Below are positions 54,661-62,501 of a DNA stretch of 64,000 nucleotides, piece by piece. Numbering within the stretch: position 1 is the stretch's first letter; each line of letters opens with the position of its first letter. Origin of the DNA: Hephaestia sp. MAHUQ-44. Its GTDB lineage: Bacteria > Pseudomonadota > Alphaproteobacteria > Sphingomonadales > Sphingomonadaceae. The stretch spans positions 124,001 through 188,000 of the forward strand of contig NZ_JAMSLX010000001.1 of NCBI RefSeq assembly GCF_023806085.1. The letters are read 5' to 3'. The notes beneath the pieces are model-generated. The model was not told the DNA's origin. It did no database searches and saw only the letters and a program-made list of their open reading frames with translations. Position numbers and translations under genes: made by a program.

Positions 54661-55866
54661 ATGAAGAAAGACACCGGTCAGAACCGCGCGATCACCCAGC
54701 ATTGGCGCCCCGCAACCCAGGCGATCCGCGGCGGCACGGCGCGTTCCGAATGGGGCGAAACGTCCGAAGCGATCTTCCTCACCTCGGGTTATTCGTACGA
54801 TTGCGCGGGCGATGCCGCGGCACGGTTCGCGCGCACGCAAGACGGCATGACCTATTCGCGCCTCCAGAATCCCACCGTGCAGATGCTAGAGGAACGGATC
54901 GCGTTGCTCGAAGGCGCCGAGGCGTGTCGGACGATGGCATCGGGAATGGCGGCGATGACCGCCGCGTTGCTGTGCCAGCTCAGCCAGGGCGACCATGTCG
55001 TCGCGGGCCGCGCCGCGTTCGGATCGTGCCGCTGGCTGATCGATACGCTGCTGCCGCGCTTCGGGATCGAGACCACCACGGTCGATGCTCGCGACCCGCA
55101 GGCCTTTGCCGATGCGCTGCGCCCCAATACCAAGGTGTTCTTCTTCGAAACCCCCGCCAACCCGACGATGGATGTGGTCGATATCGCGGCGGTGTGTGCC
55201 ATCGCGCGCGCCAACAATATCGTGTCGGTGGTCGATAATGCCTTTGCCACCCCCGCGCTCCAGCGGCCGCTCGAATTCGGCGCCGATGTGGTCGCCTATT
55301 CGGCCACCAAGCTGATGGACGGTCAGGGCCGTGTGCTCGCGGGCGCCGTCACCGGCAGCAAATCGTTCATCGAGGACACCTTGCTCGCCTTCACGCGCAA
55401 CACCGGGCCGACTCTGAGCGCGTTCAACGCCTGGGTGGTGCTCAAGGGCATGGAGACGCTCGATCTGCGCGCGCGGCGACAGAGCGAGGCGGCGCTCGAG
55501 GTCGGCCGCTTCCTCGAAGGCCGCGTGCCGCGCGTGCTCCACCCCGGCCTGCCCAGCCACCCGCAGCACGCGCTGGCGACCAGGCAGATGGACGCCGCCG
55601 GGCCGATCTTCGCGTTCGAGGTCGCGGACCGCGCGCAGGCGCATGGGCTGCTCGACGCGCTCGCGCTGATCGACATCTCGAACAATATCGGCGACGCGCG
55701 CTCGCTGATGACACACCCCGCCTCGACCACGCACGCCGGCGTCAGCGAGGACGTGCGCCGCGATATGGGCGTCGGCGAAGGTATGTTGCGGCTCAATGTC
55801 GGGCTCGAAGACGTTCGCGACCTGATCGACGATCTCGATCAGGCGCTCCGCCAGGTCGGATTGTGA
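54661..55866 (+). CDS. metZ: O-succinylhomoserine sulfhydrylase
   Basis: 401 residues, Cys/Met-metabolism PLP family. Makes homocysteine from an activated homoserine and sulfide, the step that follows hom. The PLP lysine is in YSATKLMDGQGR, and ETPANPTMDVVDIAAV and RYSRLQNPT-like TYSRLQNPTVQMLEERI are diagnostic. The leader has a short stem CGCTT-GCA-AAGCG adjacent to the ribosome-binding region. Its stop overlaps the GTG start of apaG (GTGA). Confidence 0.93.
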   Translation: MKKDTGQNRAITQHWRPATQAIRGGTARSEWGETSEAIFLTSGYSYDCAGDAAARFARTQDGMTYSRLQNPTVQMLEERIALLEGAEACRTMASGMAAMTAALLCQLSQGDHVVAGRAAFGSCRWLIDTLLPRFGIETTTVDARDPQAFADALRPNTKVFFFETPANPTMDVVDIAAVCAIARANNIVSVVDNAFATPALQRPLEFGADVVAYSATKLMDGQGRVLAGAVTGSKSFIEDTLLAFTRNTGPTLSAFNAWVVLKGMETLDLRARRQSEAALEVGRFLEGRVPRVLHPGLPSHPQHALATRQMDAAGPIFAFEVADRAQAHGLLDALALIDISNNIGDARSLMTHPASTTHAGVSEDVRRDMGVGEGMLRLNVGLEDVRDLIDDLDQALRQVGL

Positions 55867-56261
55867 AGGCGCTGTTCCCCAATGTGGCCCAGACCCGCGG
55901 CGTCATCGTCCGCGTGTCGGTGAGCTATCTGCCCGAACAGTCCGAGCCCGATCGTGGTCGCTGGTTCTGGGCCTATCACATCCGTATCGAGAATGAGGGC
56001 AAGCAGACGGTCCAGTTGCTGACTCGCCACTGGGTGATCACCGATGGCCGCGGCGCGCGCCATTCGGTCGAGGGCGAAGGCGTGATCGGCGAGCAGCCGA
56101 TGATCGAACCCGGCGGCAGTTTCGATTATGTCTCGGGCTGCCCGCTCGCGACGCCGACCGGGCAGATGCAGGGCACATATCATATGACCGCCGAAGACGG
56201 ATCGAGCTTCGACGTCGAGATCCCCCGCTTCGCGCTGATCGCGCCGGTGGCGGCGGAATGA
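55863..56261 (+). CDS. apaG: Co2+/Mg2+ efflux-associated protein ApaG
   Basis: 132 residues, single ApaG (FN3-like) domain. GRWFWAYHIRIENEGKQTVQ, TRHWVITDGRG and GEGVIGEQPMIEPGGSF are the family's most conserved stretches. Biochemical role unsettled. Start is GTG overlapping the metZ stop; its product is probably made by coupled translation. Confidence 0.93.
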   Translation: MKALFPNVAQTRGVIVRVSVSYLPEQSEPDRGRWFWAYHIRIENEGKQTVQLLTRHWVITDGRGARHSVEGEGVIGEQPMIEPGGSFDYVSGCPLATPTGQMQGTYHMTAEDGSSFDVEIPRFALIAPVAAE

Positions 56262-56271
56262 AGGGGTAGGC

Positions 56272-57060
56272 ATGAAGCGAACGCATCTTCCGCTGAACGG
56301 GCTGCGCGTGCTCGATGCCGCCGCGCGTCATCTGTCGTTCACCCGCGCCGCCGACGAACTCGCGGTGACGCCCGCCGCCGTCGGTCAGCAAATCCGCGCG
56401 CTTGAAGACACATTGGGCGTCGTCCTGTTCCGCCGCACCACGCGCGGGCTCGAACTGACGCCAGAGGCCGCGGCCGGGCTCGAGGCGCTGCGCCATGGCT
56501 TCCTTCAGTTCGAGGAGGCGGTGCGTGCGATGCAGGCCGGGCAATCGTCGCGCTCGCTGACGATCGCGGCGCCGCGCGCGGTGATCGTCAAATGGCTGAT
56601 GCCGCGCCTCGCCGAGATCGCGTCCAACGTCGACCAGCGCATCGTGCTCGTCACCGCCGACGACGATGTCGATTTCACCGAGGCCAATCTCGATCTCGCG
56701 ATCCGCTGGGGCACCGGGCCCGGCGAACATGAAGGCGAAGCGATCGAATCGGACGGCATGGTCACGGTCGAGCGTACCGGTGGCGGCGCCGATGGCGCGA
56801 TCGCCTGGCCCGGCTGCGCGACCGAAGACAGCAATGCGGCGGTACAGGTTGGCGATGCGGGGCTCGCGATCGATGCCGCCGCGCAAGGCCTGGGCCGCGC
56901 CACCGTGCCCGAATTGCTCGCCGCCCGTGACATCGCCGCCGGGCGCATCGCGCTGGTGGGCGACCCGCAACCCTCGACAGTGGGCTATTGGCTGGTCGCG
57001 CCGCTGCCGCAATGGCGCCAGCAGAAGGTGCGCACGCTGGTTGACGCGCTCGTGCTATGA
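56272..57060 (+). CDS. LysR-type transcriptional regulator (GcvA-like)
   Basis: 262 residues. The winged HTH is in LNGLRVLDAAARHLSFTRAA and AVGQQIRALEDTLG, as in the GcvA/AmpR subgroup. The effector domain (about 95-262) is shortened relative to the usual ~300-residue total; the middle part (ERTGGGADGAIAWPG) looks abbreviated. 10 bp after apaG and overlapping the next gene by ATGA. Target genes unknown; may regulate this operon. Confidence 0.88.
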   Translation: MKRTHLPLNGLRVLDAAARHLSFTRAADELAVTPAAVGQQIRALEDTLGVVLFRRTTRGLELTPEAAAGLEALRHGFLQFEEAVRAMQAGQSSRSLTIAAPRAVIVKWLMPRLAEIASNVDQRIVLVTADDDVDFTEANLDLAIRWGTGPGEHEGEAIESDGMVTVERTGGGADGAIAWPGCATEDSNAAVQVGDAGLAIDAAAQGLGRATVPELLAARDIAAGRIALVGDPQPSTVGYWLVAPLPQWRQQKVRTLVDALVL

Positions 57061-57590
57061 CCGCGGCCACGCCACCACTGGCGACCGCGCGGCTGCGGCT
57101 ACGCGCGCTGCGGGTGGACGATGCCGAAGCGATGTTCCCGTCGCTGTCCGACCCCGACCTGATGACCTGGTGGTCGCGGCCGCCGTTCGACACCGTCGCG
57201 GAGGTGCGCGACTATTTCGGGCCGCGACCCGATATGGAGGGATGGCGCTGCTGGGCCATCACGCTGGCGGGCGACGATCAGGCGATCGGCTGGGTCGCGA
57301 CGGGCGAAAAGCGGCAGGGCGGCGTCTCTGAGATCGGCTATCTCCTGGCACGCGCGCATTGGGGCAGCGGGATCGCGCGCGAGGCGGTATCGGCGGTCAT
57401 CACGCAGATTTTCGCCGAGGGGAAGCGCCGTATCTTCGCCGATACCGATCCTGAAAACACCGCCTCGAACGCGCTGCTCGAACGGCTCGGTTTTCGGCGC
57501 GAGGGGCTGTTGCGGGGCGAGTGGGAAACCCATATCGGAATCCGCGACAGCGTGATCTGGGGGCTGCTCGCCACCGAGTGGAAAGACTGA
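57057..57590 (+). CDS. RimJ/RimL-type GNAT acetyltransferase
   Basis: 177 residues. EIGYLLARAHWGSGIAREAV is the acetyl-CoA-binding motif A; NTASNALLERLGFRREGLLR is the motif-B region typical of RimJ/RimL proteins. Probably acetylates a protein N-terminus or small amine. Overlaps the LysR stop (ATGA). Confidence 0.88.
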   Translation: MTAATPPLATARLRLRALRVDDAEAMFPSLSDPDLMTWWSRPPFDTVAEVRDYFGPRPDMEGWRCWAITLAGDDQAIGWVATGEKRQGGVSEIGYLLARAHWGSGIAREAVSAVITQIFAEGKRRIFADTDPENTASNALLERLGFRREGLLRGEWETHIGIRDSVIWGLLATEWKD

Positions 57591-57591
57591 C

Positions 57592-57849
57592 ATGACCGCA
57601 CCCGACCTTGGTGATCCCGAACAGCGCCGCGCCTATCGCCGCGAGTTGATGCAGGTCGCCCGCACCCAGCGTTATTGGGGCATCTTTCTTGCCCTGGTCG
57701 GCATCGCAACGCTGTGGATGCGCCGTTCGGGCTGGTCCGATTATCCCGCATGGCTGCCCCCGGTCCTGATCGGCGCGGGCATCGTGCTGATGCTGTTCGG
57801 TATCGTCCGCCGCACCCGCTACCATCGGCGCCGGATGCGCGGTGAATAG
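57592..57849 (+). CDS. Small two-helix membrane protein
   Basis: 85 residues. YWGIFLALVGIATLWM and LPPVLIGAGIVLMLFGIV are two membrane helices, flanked by basic ends (RRTRYHRRRMRG). Starts 1 nt after the acetyltransferase stop, so it is the last member of the metZ-apaG-lysR-GNAT chain. No family recognised. Confidence 0.7.
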   Translation: MTAPDLGDPEQRRAYRRELMQVARTQRYWGIFLALVGIATLWMRRSGWSDYPAWLPPVLIGAGIVLMLFGIVRRTRYHRRRMRGE

Positions 57850-57858
57850 GGTCGCACT

Positions 57859-57908
57859 GTAAAGTCTCCTTGACTATCAAGTTTACTTGACTGTAAAGCT
57901 CCCTTTAC
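57859..57908. promoter_or_regulatory. Palindrome-dense promoter/operator ahead of the membrane/XRE pair
   Basis: Three overlapping inverted repeats within 50 bp: CTTGA-CTA-TCAAG (57869-57881), CAAGT-TT-ACTTG (57878-57889) and GTAAAG-CTCC-CTTTAC (57893-57908), plus TTGAC boxes. Directly upstream of 57931. A likely autoregulatory site for the XRE protein; promoter boxes not fixed. Confidence 0.55.
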
Positions 57909-57930
57909 CGAGTCGAAGGGAGCTCTTTCC

Positions 57931-58347
57931 ATGAACAAGCATTCGCAAGCCGGCCGACGCTATCTGCGGCGCTTCTACCCGACGATGGTGGCGTATGTCG
58001 TCGCGCTCGGCGGGGCGAATTGGGCGATCAACGCGTGGCACCCGACCGGGGCGGCGCTGGTCGCGCTTGCGATCCTGCCCGCGCTGCCGATCATTGCGGT
58101 GATCGGGGTGATGGGGCTCTATCTGATCGAGGAAACCGACGAATATGTCCGCCAGCGCGCCGTTACCGCGATGCTGGTAGGGCTGGCGATCATGCTGTCG
58201 ATCGCAAGCGCCTGGGGCTTTCTCGAGGAAGGTGGCGTCGTGCCGCACGTCCCCGCTTACTGGGCCTTCATCGTCTGGTGCGCCGCCTGGGGCCTCGCGC
58301 AATGCGTGCGCGGGCTGCAAGAGCGGTTCGCCGGGAAGGCGGCATGA
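57931..58347 (+). CDS. Membrane protein partner of an XRE regulator
   Basis: 138 residues with about four membrane helices (MVAYVVALGGANWAI; LVALAILPALPIIAVIGVMG; AMLVGLAIMLSIASAWGF; YWAFIVWCAAWGLAQC). GGGAG precedes the ATG. Its stop overlaps the XRE start as ATGA. Such membrane protein/XRE pairs are common in bacteria; the signal sensed is unknown. Confidence 0.78.
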   Translation: MNKHSQAGRRYLRRFYPTMVAYVVALGGANWAINAWHPTGAALVALAILPALPIIAVIGVMGLYLIEETDEYVRQRAVTAMLVGLAIMLSIASAWGFLEEGGVVPHVPAYWAFIVWCAAWGLAQCVRGLQERFAGKAA

Positions 58348-58550
58348 ACAACCACCTCAAGCTGCTGCGCGCCGAACGAAACTGGAGCCAGCAGGATCTG
58401 GCCGCGCGGCTCGCCGTCTCGCGCCAGAGCGTCAACGCGATCGAGACCGGGCGCTACGACCCCTCGCTCCCGCTCGCTTTCAGGATCGCCGATCTGTTCG
58501 GGCTGACGATCGAAGAGATTTTCATCAACCCAAGTGAGAGCGAGCAATGA
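58344..58550 (+). CDS. Small XRE-family transcriptional regulator
   Basis: 68 residues, only a helix-turn-helix: LKLLRAERNWSQQDLAARLA, SRQSVNAIETGRYDPSLPLA and IADLFGLTIEEIF. The fold matches the Cro/CI-like domain common in stand-alone regulators. Coupled to the upstream membrane protein. Probably binds the palindromes at 57859-57908. A 34-codon ORF overlaps its stop (58547-58651) but looks like no gene. The rest of the 58551-58827 gap holds nothing recognisable. Confidence 0.88.
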   Translation: MNNHLKLLRAERNWSQQDLAARLAVSRQSVNAIETGRYDPSLPLAFRIADLFGLTIEEIFINPSESEQ

Positions 58551-58827
58551 TGCCGCGTATCGCGCATCGCCTGTTCGTCGCTGCGGTCGCGCCACGCACC
58601 ATCCTCCTGCCCGCAACATTCGCCGCGGCGGCGGGGTCGTTGCCGAAATAGGCGCCGGGGCTCCGCCTTGTCCCGGAGGCGACCTGCCTCGGGCGCTGGT
58701 GGTTGTGGATAATCGGATACCCGGATCGGGCCCGAGGGTCGATGGGCCGGTGTGTGGCTGCGCTCGGCGCGGGGCGCGGCGCGGTCCATCGCTTCCCATG
58801 CTTGCCGCGTGCCCCTAGACATGCCCC

Positions 58828-59562
58828 ATGTCTGACGCCGTCCCCGATGCCGCCCCCCGCCCCGCCCTCGCCTATCATCTGACCGAAGGCGCCGGCCCGA
58901 CCGTGATCTTTCTGCCCGGCTATGCCTCGGACATGGCGGGCAGCAAGGCGATCGCGCTCGAGGCATGGGCGAAAGCACGCGGCCAGGCCTATCTGCGCTT
59001 CGATTATGCCGGGTGCGGCCGCAGCGAGGGCGCGTTTGCCGATCAGACGCTCGCCGGATGGCGCGATGATGTGCTGACGATGATCGATCGCGCGGTGACC
59101 GGCCCGGTGGTGCTGGTCGGCTCGTCGATGGGCGGGTGGATCATGCTGCTCGCCGCGCTTGCCCGGCCCGATCGCGTGGCCGGGTTGGTCGGCATCGCCG
59201 CCGCGCCCGATTTCACCGACTGGGGCTTCACGATCGACGAGAAGATGGCGATCCTCAATACCGGCAAGCTCGAACAGCCGAGCGTCTATTCGGATCAACC
59301 GACGCTCACCACGCGCGCCTTCTGGTCGTCGGGCGAGGCCAACCGGCTGATGCACGGCGAGATCGCGATCGACGTGCCCGTCCGGCTGATCCACGGCCAG
59401 GCCGATGCCGACGTCCCGTTCGAGATCGCGCTCAGGCTCGCCAAGCGCCTGCGTTCAGCCGACGTCCAGACGTGGATGATAAAGGACGGCGAACACCGCC
59501 TGTCGCGCGATGGAGACATTGCGTTGATCCTCCGGGCGGTCGAGGATGTGATCATCGAGTGA
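58828..59562 (+). CDS. Alpha/beta hydrolase
   Basis: 244 residues. The nucleophile elbow is GSSMGGW (about 91-97), after VIFLPGYASDMAGSKA and LRFDYAGCGRSEG. The acid and His parts of the triad are in HGQADADVPFEIA and DGEHRLSRDGD. Substrate unknown; related to esterase/thioesterase-like hydrolases such as YbfF. Stop overlaps the next start (GTGA). Confidence 0.88.
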   Translation: MSDAVPDAAPRPALAYHLTEGAGPTVIFLPGYASDMAGSKAIALEAWAKARGQAYLRFDYAGCGRSEGAFADQTLAGWRDDVLTMIDRAVTGPVVLVGSSMGGWIMLLAALARPDRVAGLVGIAAAPDFTDWGFTIDEKMAILNTGKLEQPSVYSDQPTLTTRAFWSSGEANRLMHGEIAIDVPVRLIHGQADADVPFEIALRLAKRLRSADVQTWMIKDGEHRLSRDGDIALILRAVEDVIIE

Positions 59563-60311
59563 TAATACCCATCGTCTTCGCCGCCGCCTTGCAGGCCGTT
59601 GCGGGCCCGCCCGCCCCCGCCGGCGACCGCTATCACCGCTGTCTCGCCGCCGCGACGCAGCGCCCCGCCGAGGGCGAGAGCGAGGCGACGCGCTGGAAGG
59701 CGGTGGGCGGCGGCGTGCAGGCGCGACAATGCCTCGGCGTCGCCCTCGCCAACCAGCAACACTGGATGAGTGCCGCCGAAGAATTCGAGGGCGCCGCCAG
59801 CGACGCACACGCCGCGCGCGATCCCGATGTCGGCAGCTATTGGGCGCAGGCGGGCAATGCCTGGCTCGCTGCCGGCGAGGCGGTCAAGGCGCAGCACGCA
59901 CTCGACGCCGCGCTCGCCAGCGGCACGCTGAGCGGGCTCCACCTGGGCGAAGCGCATCTCGACCGCGCCCGCGCGCTGGTCGCTGCGGGGGCATTGGCGC
60001 CGGCGCGCACCGATATCGATGCCGCGCTGGCCGATGCGGGCGACGATCCGCTCGCCTGGCTGCTCTCCGCAACGCTGGCGCGGCGGATGAACGATTGGCC
60101 GCGCGCCAAGCACGACATTGGTGAGGCGCTCAGCCGTGCCGCCGACGACGCCTCTGTGCAGCTTGAAGCGGGCAATATCGCCGCCGCCACCGGCGACGAG
60201 GAGGCCGCGAAGGGCGCATGGGATCAAGCGATGCGTATCGGCCCCGAAACCGCCGCCGGCCGCGCGGCAGGCGTGGCGCTCCAGCAATTCACTCCCACGC
60301 CGCAGCGCTGA
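59559..60311 (+). CDS. Tetratricopeptide-repeat protein, exported
   Basis: 250 residues. Short hydrophobic leader (IPIVFAAALQAVAG), then TPR-like helical repeats (WMSAAEEFEGAASDA; AGNAWLAAGEAVKAQHALDAAL; LAWLLSATLARRMNDWPRAK; VQLEAGNIAAATGDEEAAK). The start is GTG at 59559, overlapping the hydrolase stop. Coupling with the hydrolase suggests joint expression; role unknown, probably a scaffold in the periplasm. Confidence 0.78.
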   Translation: MIIPIVFAAALQAVAGPPAPAGDRYHRCLAAATQRPAEGESEATRWKAVGGGVQARQCLGVALANQQHWMSAAEEFEGAASDAHAARDPDVGSYWAQAGNAWLAAGEAVKAQHALDAALASGTLSGLHLGEAHLDRARALVAAGALAPARTDIDAALADAGDDPLAWLLSATLARRMNDWPRAKHDIGEALSRAADDASVQLEAGNIAAATGDEEAAKGAWDQAMRIGPETAAGRAAGVALQQFTPTPQR

Positions 60312-60377
60312 ACGGCTGGCGCCCCGCGCCGCGGGGCCCTATCTTGTTCGACGCCACGACATCGGGAGTTGCCGTCG

Positions 60378-60833
60378 ATGAACTATCTGCACACCATGAT
60401 CCGCGTCACCGATCCCGACGCGACGATCCGCTTCTTCGACCTGCTGGGCCTGAGGGAAGTTCGCCGGATGGAGAGCGAGCAGGGCCGCTTCACGCTGATC
60501 TTCCTCGCCGCGCCGGGCGACATGGCCGGCCCCGGCGAGCGCGCCCACGCTGAGGTCGAGCTGACCTACAATTGGCCCGCCGAGGACGGCAGCGCCCCCG
60601 AAACTTATACAAGCGGGCGCAATTTCGGTCATCTCGCCTATCGCGTCGATAATATCTACGCATCCTGCCAACGGCTGATGGAAGGCGGCGTGACGATCAA
60701 CCGCCCGCCGCGCGACGGCTATATGGCGTTCGTCAAAACCCCCGATAACATCTCGATCGAACTGCTTCAGGATGGCGAACCGCTCGCCCCCGCCGAGCCC
60801 TGGGCGTCGATGGCCAACAGCGGGAGTTGGTGA
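60378..60833 (+). CDS. gloA: Lactoylglutathione lyase (glyoxalase I)
   Basis: 151 residues, two paired beta-alpha-beta-beta-beta motifs. Forms S-D-lactoylglutathione from methylglyoxal-GSH. The metal ligand His in MNYLHTMIRVTD, Glu in VELTYNW, His in RNFGHLAYRVD and Glu in SIELLQ are in their expected positions. The start at 60378 follows CGGGAG. Overlaps nothing and precedes gloB by 2 bp. Confidence 0.94.
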   Translation: MNYLHTMIRVTDPDATIRFFDLLGLREVRRMESEQGRFTLIFLAAPGDMAGPGERAHAEVELTYNWPAEDGSAPETYTSGRNFGHLAYRVDNIYASCQRLMEGGVTINRPPRDGYMAFVKTPDNISIELLQDGEPLAPAEPWASMANSGSW

Positions 60834-60835
60834 CG

Positions 60836-61570
60836 ATGAGCGGCCTCGAGATCGTCCGCATCCCCGCCCTCAGCGACAATTACATTTGGCTGGTGCACGA
60901 TCCCGCCAGCACCGAGACGATCGTGGTCGATCCTGCCGAGGCCGCGCCGGTGCTTGCTGCCGCGCAGGCGCGCGGCTGGCGGATCGACGCGATCTGGAAC
61001 ACGCATTGGCACCCCGACCACACCGGCGGCAATCAGGCGATCAAGGACGCGACCGGCGCACAGGTTTACGCCCCGGCGGCCGAAGCCGCGAAAATCCCGA
61101 CGCTCGATCATGGCCTGCGCGAGGGCGATACCGTCACCATCGGCCGCCACGTCGCGATCGTGATCGAAACCCCGGCGCACACGGCAGGACACATCAGCTT
61201 CCACCTCGCGGGCGACCACATCGTCTTCGTCGGCGACACCCTGTTCGCGATGGGTTGCGGGCGCTTGTTCGAAGGCGATGCCGATCAGATGTTCGCCAAT
61301 ATGCAGCGGTTGAAGGCGCTTCCCGACGACACGATCGTCTATTGCGCGCATGAATATACGCAATCGAACGGCCGCTACGCGCTGGTGGCGGAACCAGACA
61401 ACGTTTCGATCGTCGAACGGATGGCGGACGTCGATGCGGCGCGGGCGCGCGGTGAACCGACGGTGCCGACGACGATCGGCGCGGAGAAGGCGACCAACCC
61501 CTTCCTCCGCGCGACCTCGGCAGCGGAATTGAAGGCGCGCCGCGCGGCAAAGGATGGTTTCCGCGGCTGA
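60836..61570 (+). CDS. gloB: Hydroxyacylglutathione hydrolase (glyoxalase II)
   Basis: 244 residues, metallo-beta-lactamase fold. The metal-binding motif is THWHPDHTGG, with later His in HTAGHISF, Asp in GDTLFAMGCGRLFEGD and His in CAHEYTQSN, and the glutathione-binding Arg/Lys region at the C-terminus (KATNPFLRA). Hydrolyses S-lactoylglutathione to D-lactate and GSH. Coupled to gloA, completing the pathway. The ATG at 60836 gives the usual N-terminus. Confidence 0.96.
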   Translation: MSGLEIVRIPALSDNYIWLVHDPASTETIVVDPAEAAPVLAAAQARGWRIDAIWNTHWHPDHTGGNQAIKDATGAQVYAPAAEAAKIPTLDHGLREGDTVTIGRHVAIVIETPAHTAGHISFHLAGDHIVFVGDTLFAMGCGRLFEGDADQMFANMQRLKALPDDTIVYCAHEYTQSNGRYALVAEPDNVSIVERMADVDAARARGEPTVPTTIGAEKATNPFLRATSAAELKARRAAKDGFRG

Positions 61571-61625
61571 CTCCGTCATAGCAAGGGAGGCAGCATCCCC
61601 CCGGGGGGACTGAAATGGAGGTTTT

Positions 61626-62027
61626 ATGATCCGCACGTCCCTGATCGCCCTGGTGCTGCTTGGCGGCTGCGCCACCACCGCGCAGGATCAGGCCGCCAAC
61701 GCCGATCGCCAAGCCAAGACCGAAGCCGAGATCGCCGACACGCTCAAGGGCCTCACTCCGGGCGAACCCAAGAGCTGTATCGACCAGACCCGCGTCCAGA
61801 ACGTCCGTAAATATGCGGGCGCCATCATCTACGAATATTCGCCGCGCGAGAAATATCGCAACAACGTTTCCGACGGCTGTTTCGGGCTGAGCCGGGGCGA
61901 TATCATCGTCACCAAGACGCCCACGTCGCAGCTTTGCCGCGGCGAGATCATCACCATGGTTTCCCCCGGATCGCGCATGCCCAGCGGCTCGTGCGGGCTC
62001 GGCGATTTCGTGCCCTACAAGAAATGA
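61626..62027 (+). CDS. Cysteine-rich lipoprotein, first of a tandem pair
   Basis: 133 residues. Leader ends LLGGCATT. The mature part has four cysteines (KSCIDQ; DGCFGL; QLCRGE; GSCGLGDF) that align with the next gene's. It includes PREKYRNNVSDGC and SPGSRMPSGSCGLGDFVPYK. A strong GGAGG (61616-61620) lies 6 nt upstream. Overlaps the next gene's open frame at ATGA. Function unknown. Confidence 0.75.
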   Translation: MIRTSLIALVLLGGCATTAQDQAANADRQAKTEAEIADTLKGLTPGEPKSCIDQTRVQNVRKYAGAIIYEYSPREKYRNNVSDGCFGLSRGDIIVTKTPTSQLCRGEIITMVSPGSRMPSGSCGLGDFVPYKK

Positions 62028-62035
62028 GGTCCGCG

Positions 62036-62449
62036 ATGCGCATGTCATTCCCGCTCCTGATCGCCGCCGCCGCGGCGCTATCGAGCTGTGCCAACGGCCA
62101 ATATGACGAGAAGGTGCGAGCCGAGGGACAGAAAGACCTGGCCCAAGCGCTCGACGGCTATGCCGCGACCGGCAAGTCGAGCGACTGCGTCAACCCCCGC
62201 ACCGTCAGCGGGCCGCAGATCATCGGCAACACCACCTTGCTCTATCGCGAGACCGGCGGGCGCATCTGGCGCAACGATGTGATCGGCAATTGCCCGTCGC
62301 TGCGCGAAGGCCAGACATTGATCACCGAGATCAAGAGCGGCCAATTGTGCCGGAACGACATGTTCCGCACGATCGAACCCGGCACCTCGATCCCTTCAGC
62401 CTTCTGCCGGCTCAACAGCTTCACCGAATATAAGCGCGTGAGGAACTGA
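62036..62449 (+). CDS. Cysteine-rich lipoprotein, second of a tandem pair
   Basis: 137 residues. Leader ends AALSSCANG. Four cysteines in SDCVNPRTV, GNCPSLREG, QLCRNDMF and AFCRLNSF match those of the gene upstream, as does the order of motifs (IIGNTTLLYRETGGRIWRND; EPGTSIPSAFCRLNSFTEYK). The start at 62036 follows GAGG; ATGs at 62024 and 62042 are alternatives. A short stem loop follows before convergent hslU. Confidence 0.75.
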   Translation: MRMSFPLLIAAAAALSSCANGQYDEKVRAEGQKDLAQALDGYAATGKSSDCVNPRTVSGPQIIGNTTLLYRETGGRIWRNDVIGNCPSLREGQTLITEIKSGQLCRNDMFRTIEPGTSIPSAFCRLNSFTEYKRVRN

Positions 62450-62463
62450 TCGGTCCCGTCGCG

Positions 62464-62485
62464 CTCCCGCTCAAGCGAGCGGGAG
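62464..62485. terminator. Hairpin between the lipoprotein pair and hslU
   Basis: CTCCCGCT-CAAGCG-AGCGGGAG, 8-bp perfect stem, in the convergent gap. No T-run on either side; likely a weak bidirectional terminator. Confidence 0.5.
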
Positions 62486-62501
62486 AACGAAGGGGCCAGA
62501 T

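Noticed and set aside
58534-58818. 94-codon ORF and a 34-codon ORF after the XRE gene
   Set aside because: No ribosome-binding site, Arg/Pro/Gly composition of non-coding high-GC DNA, and no motif. The short one merely overlaps the XRE stop by ATGA.
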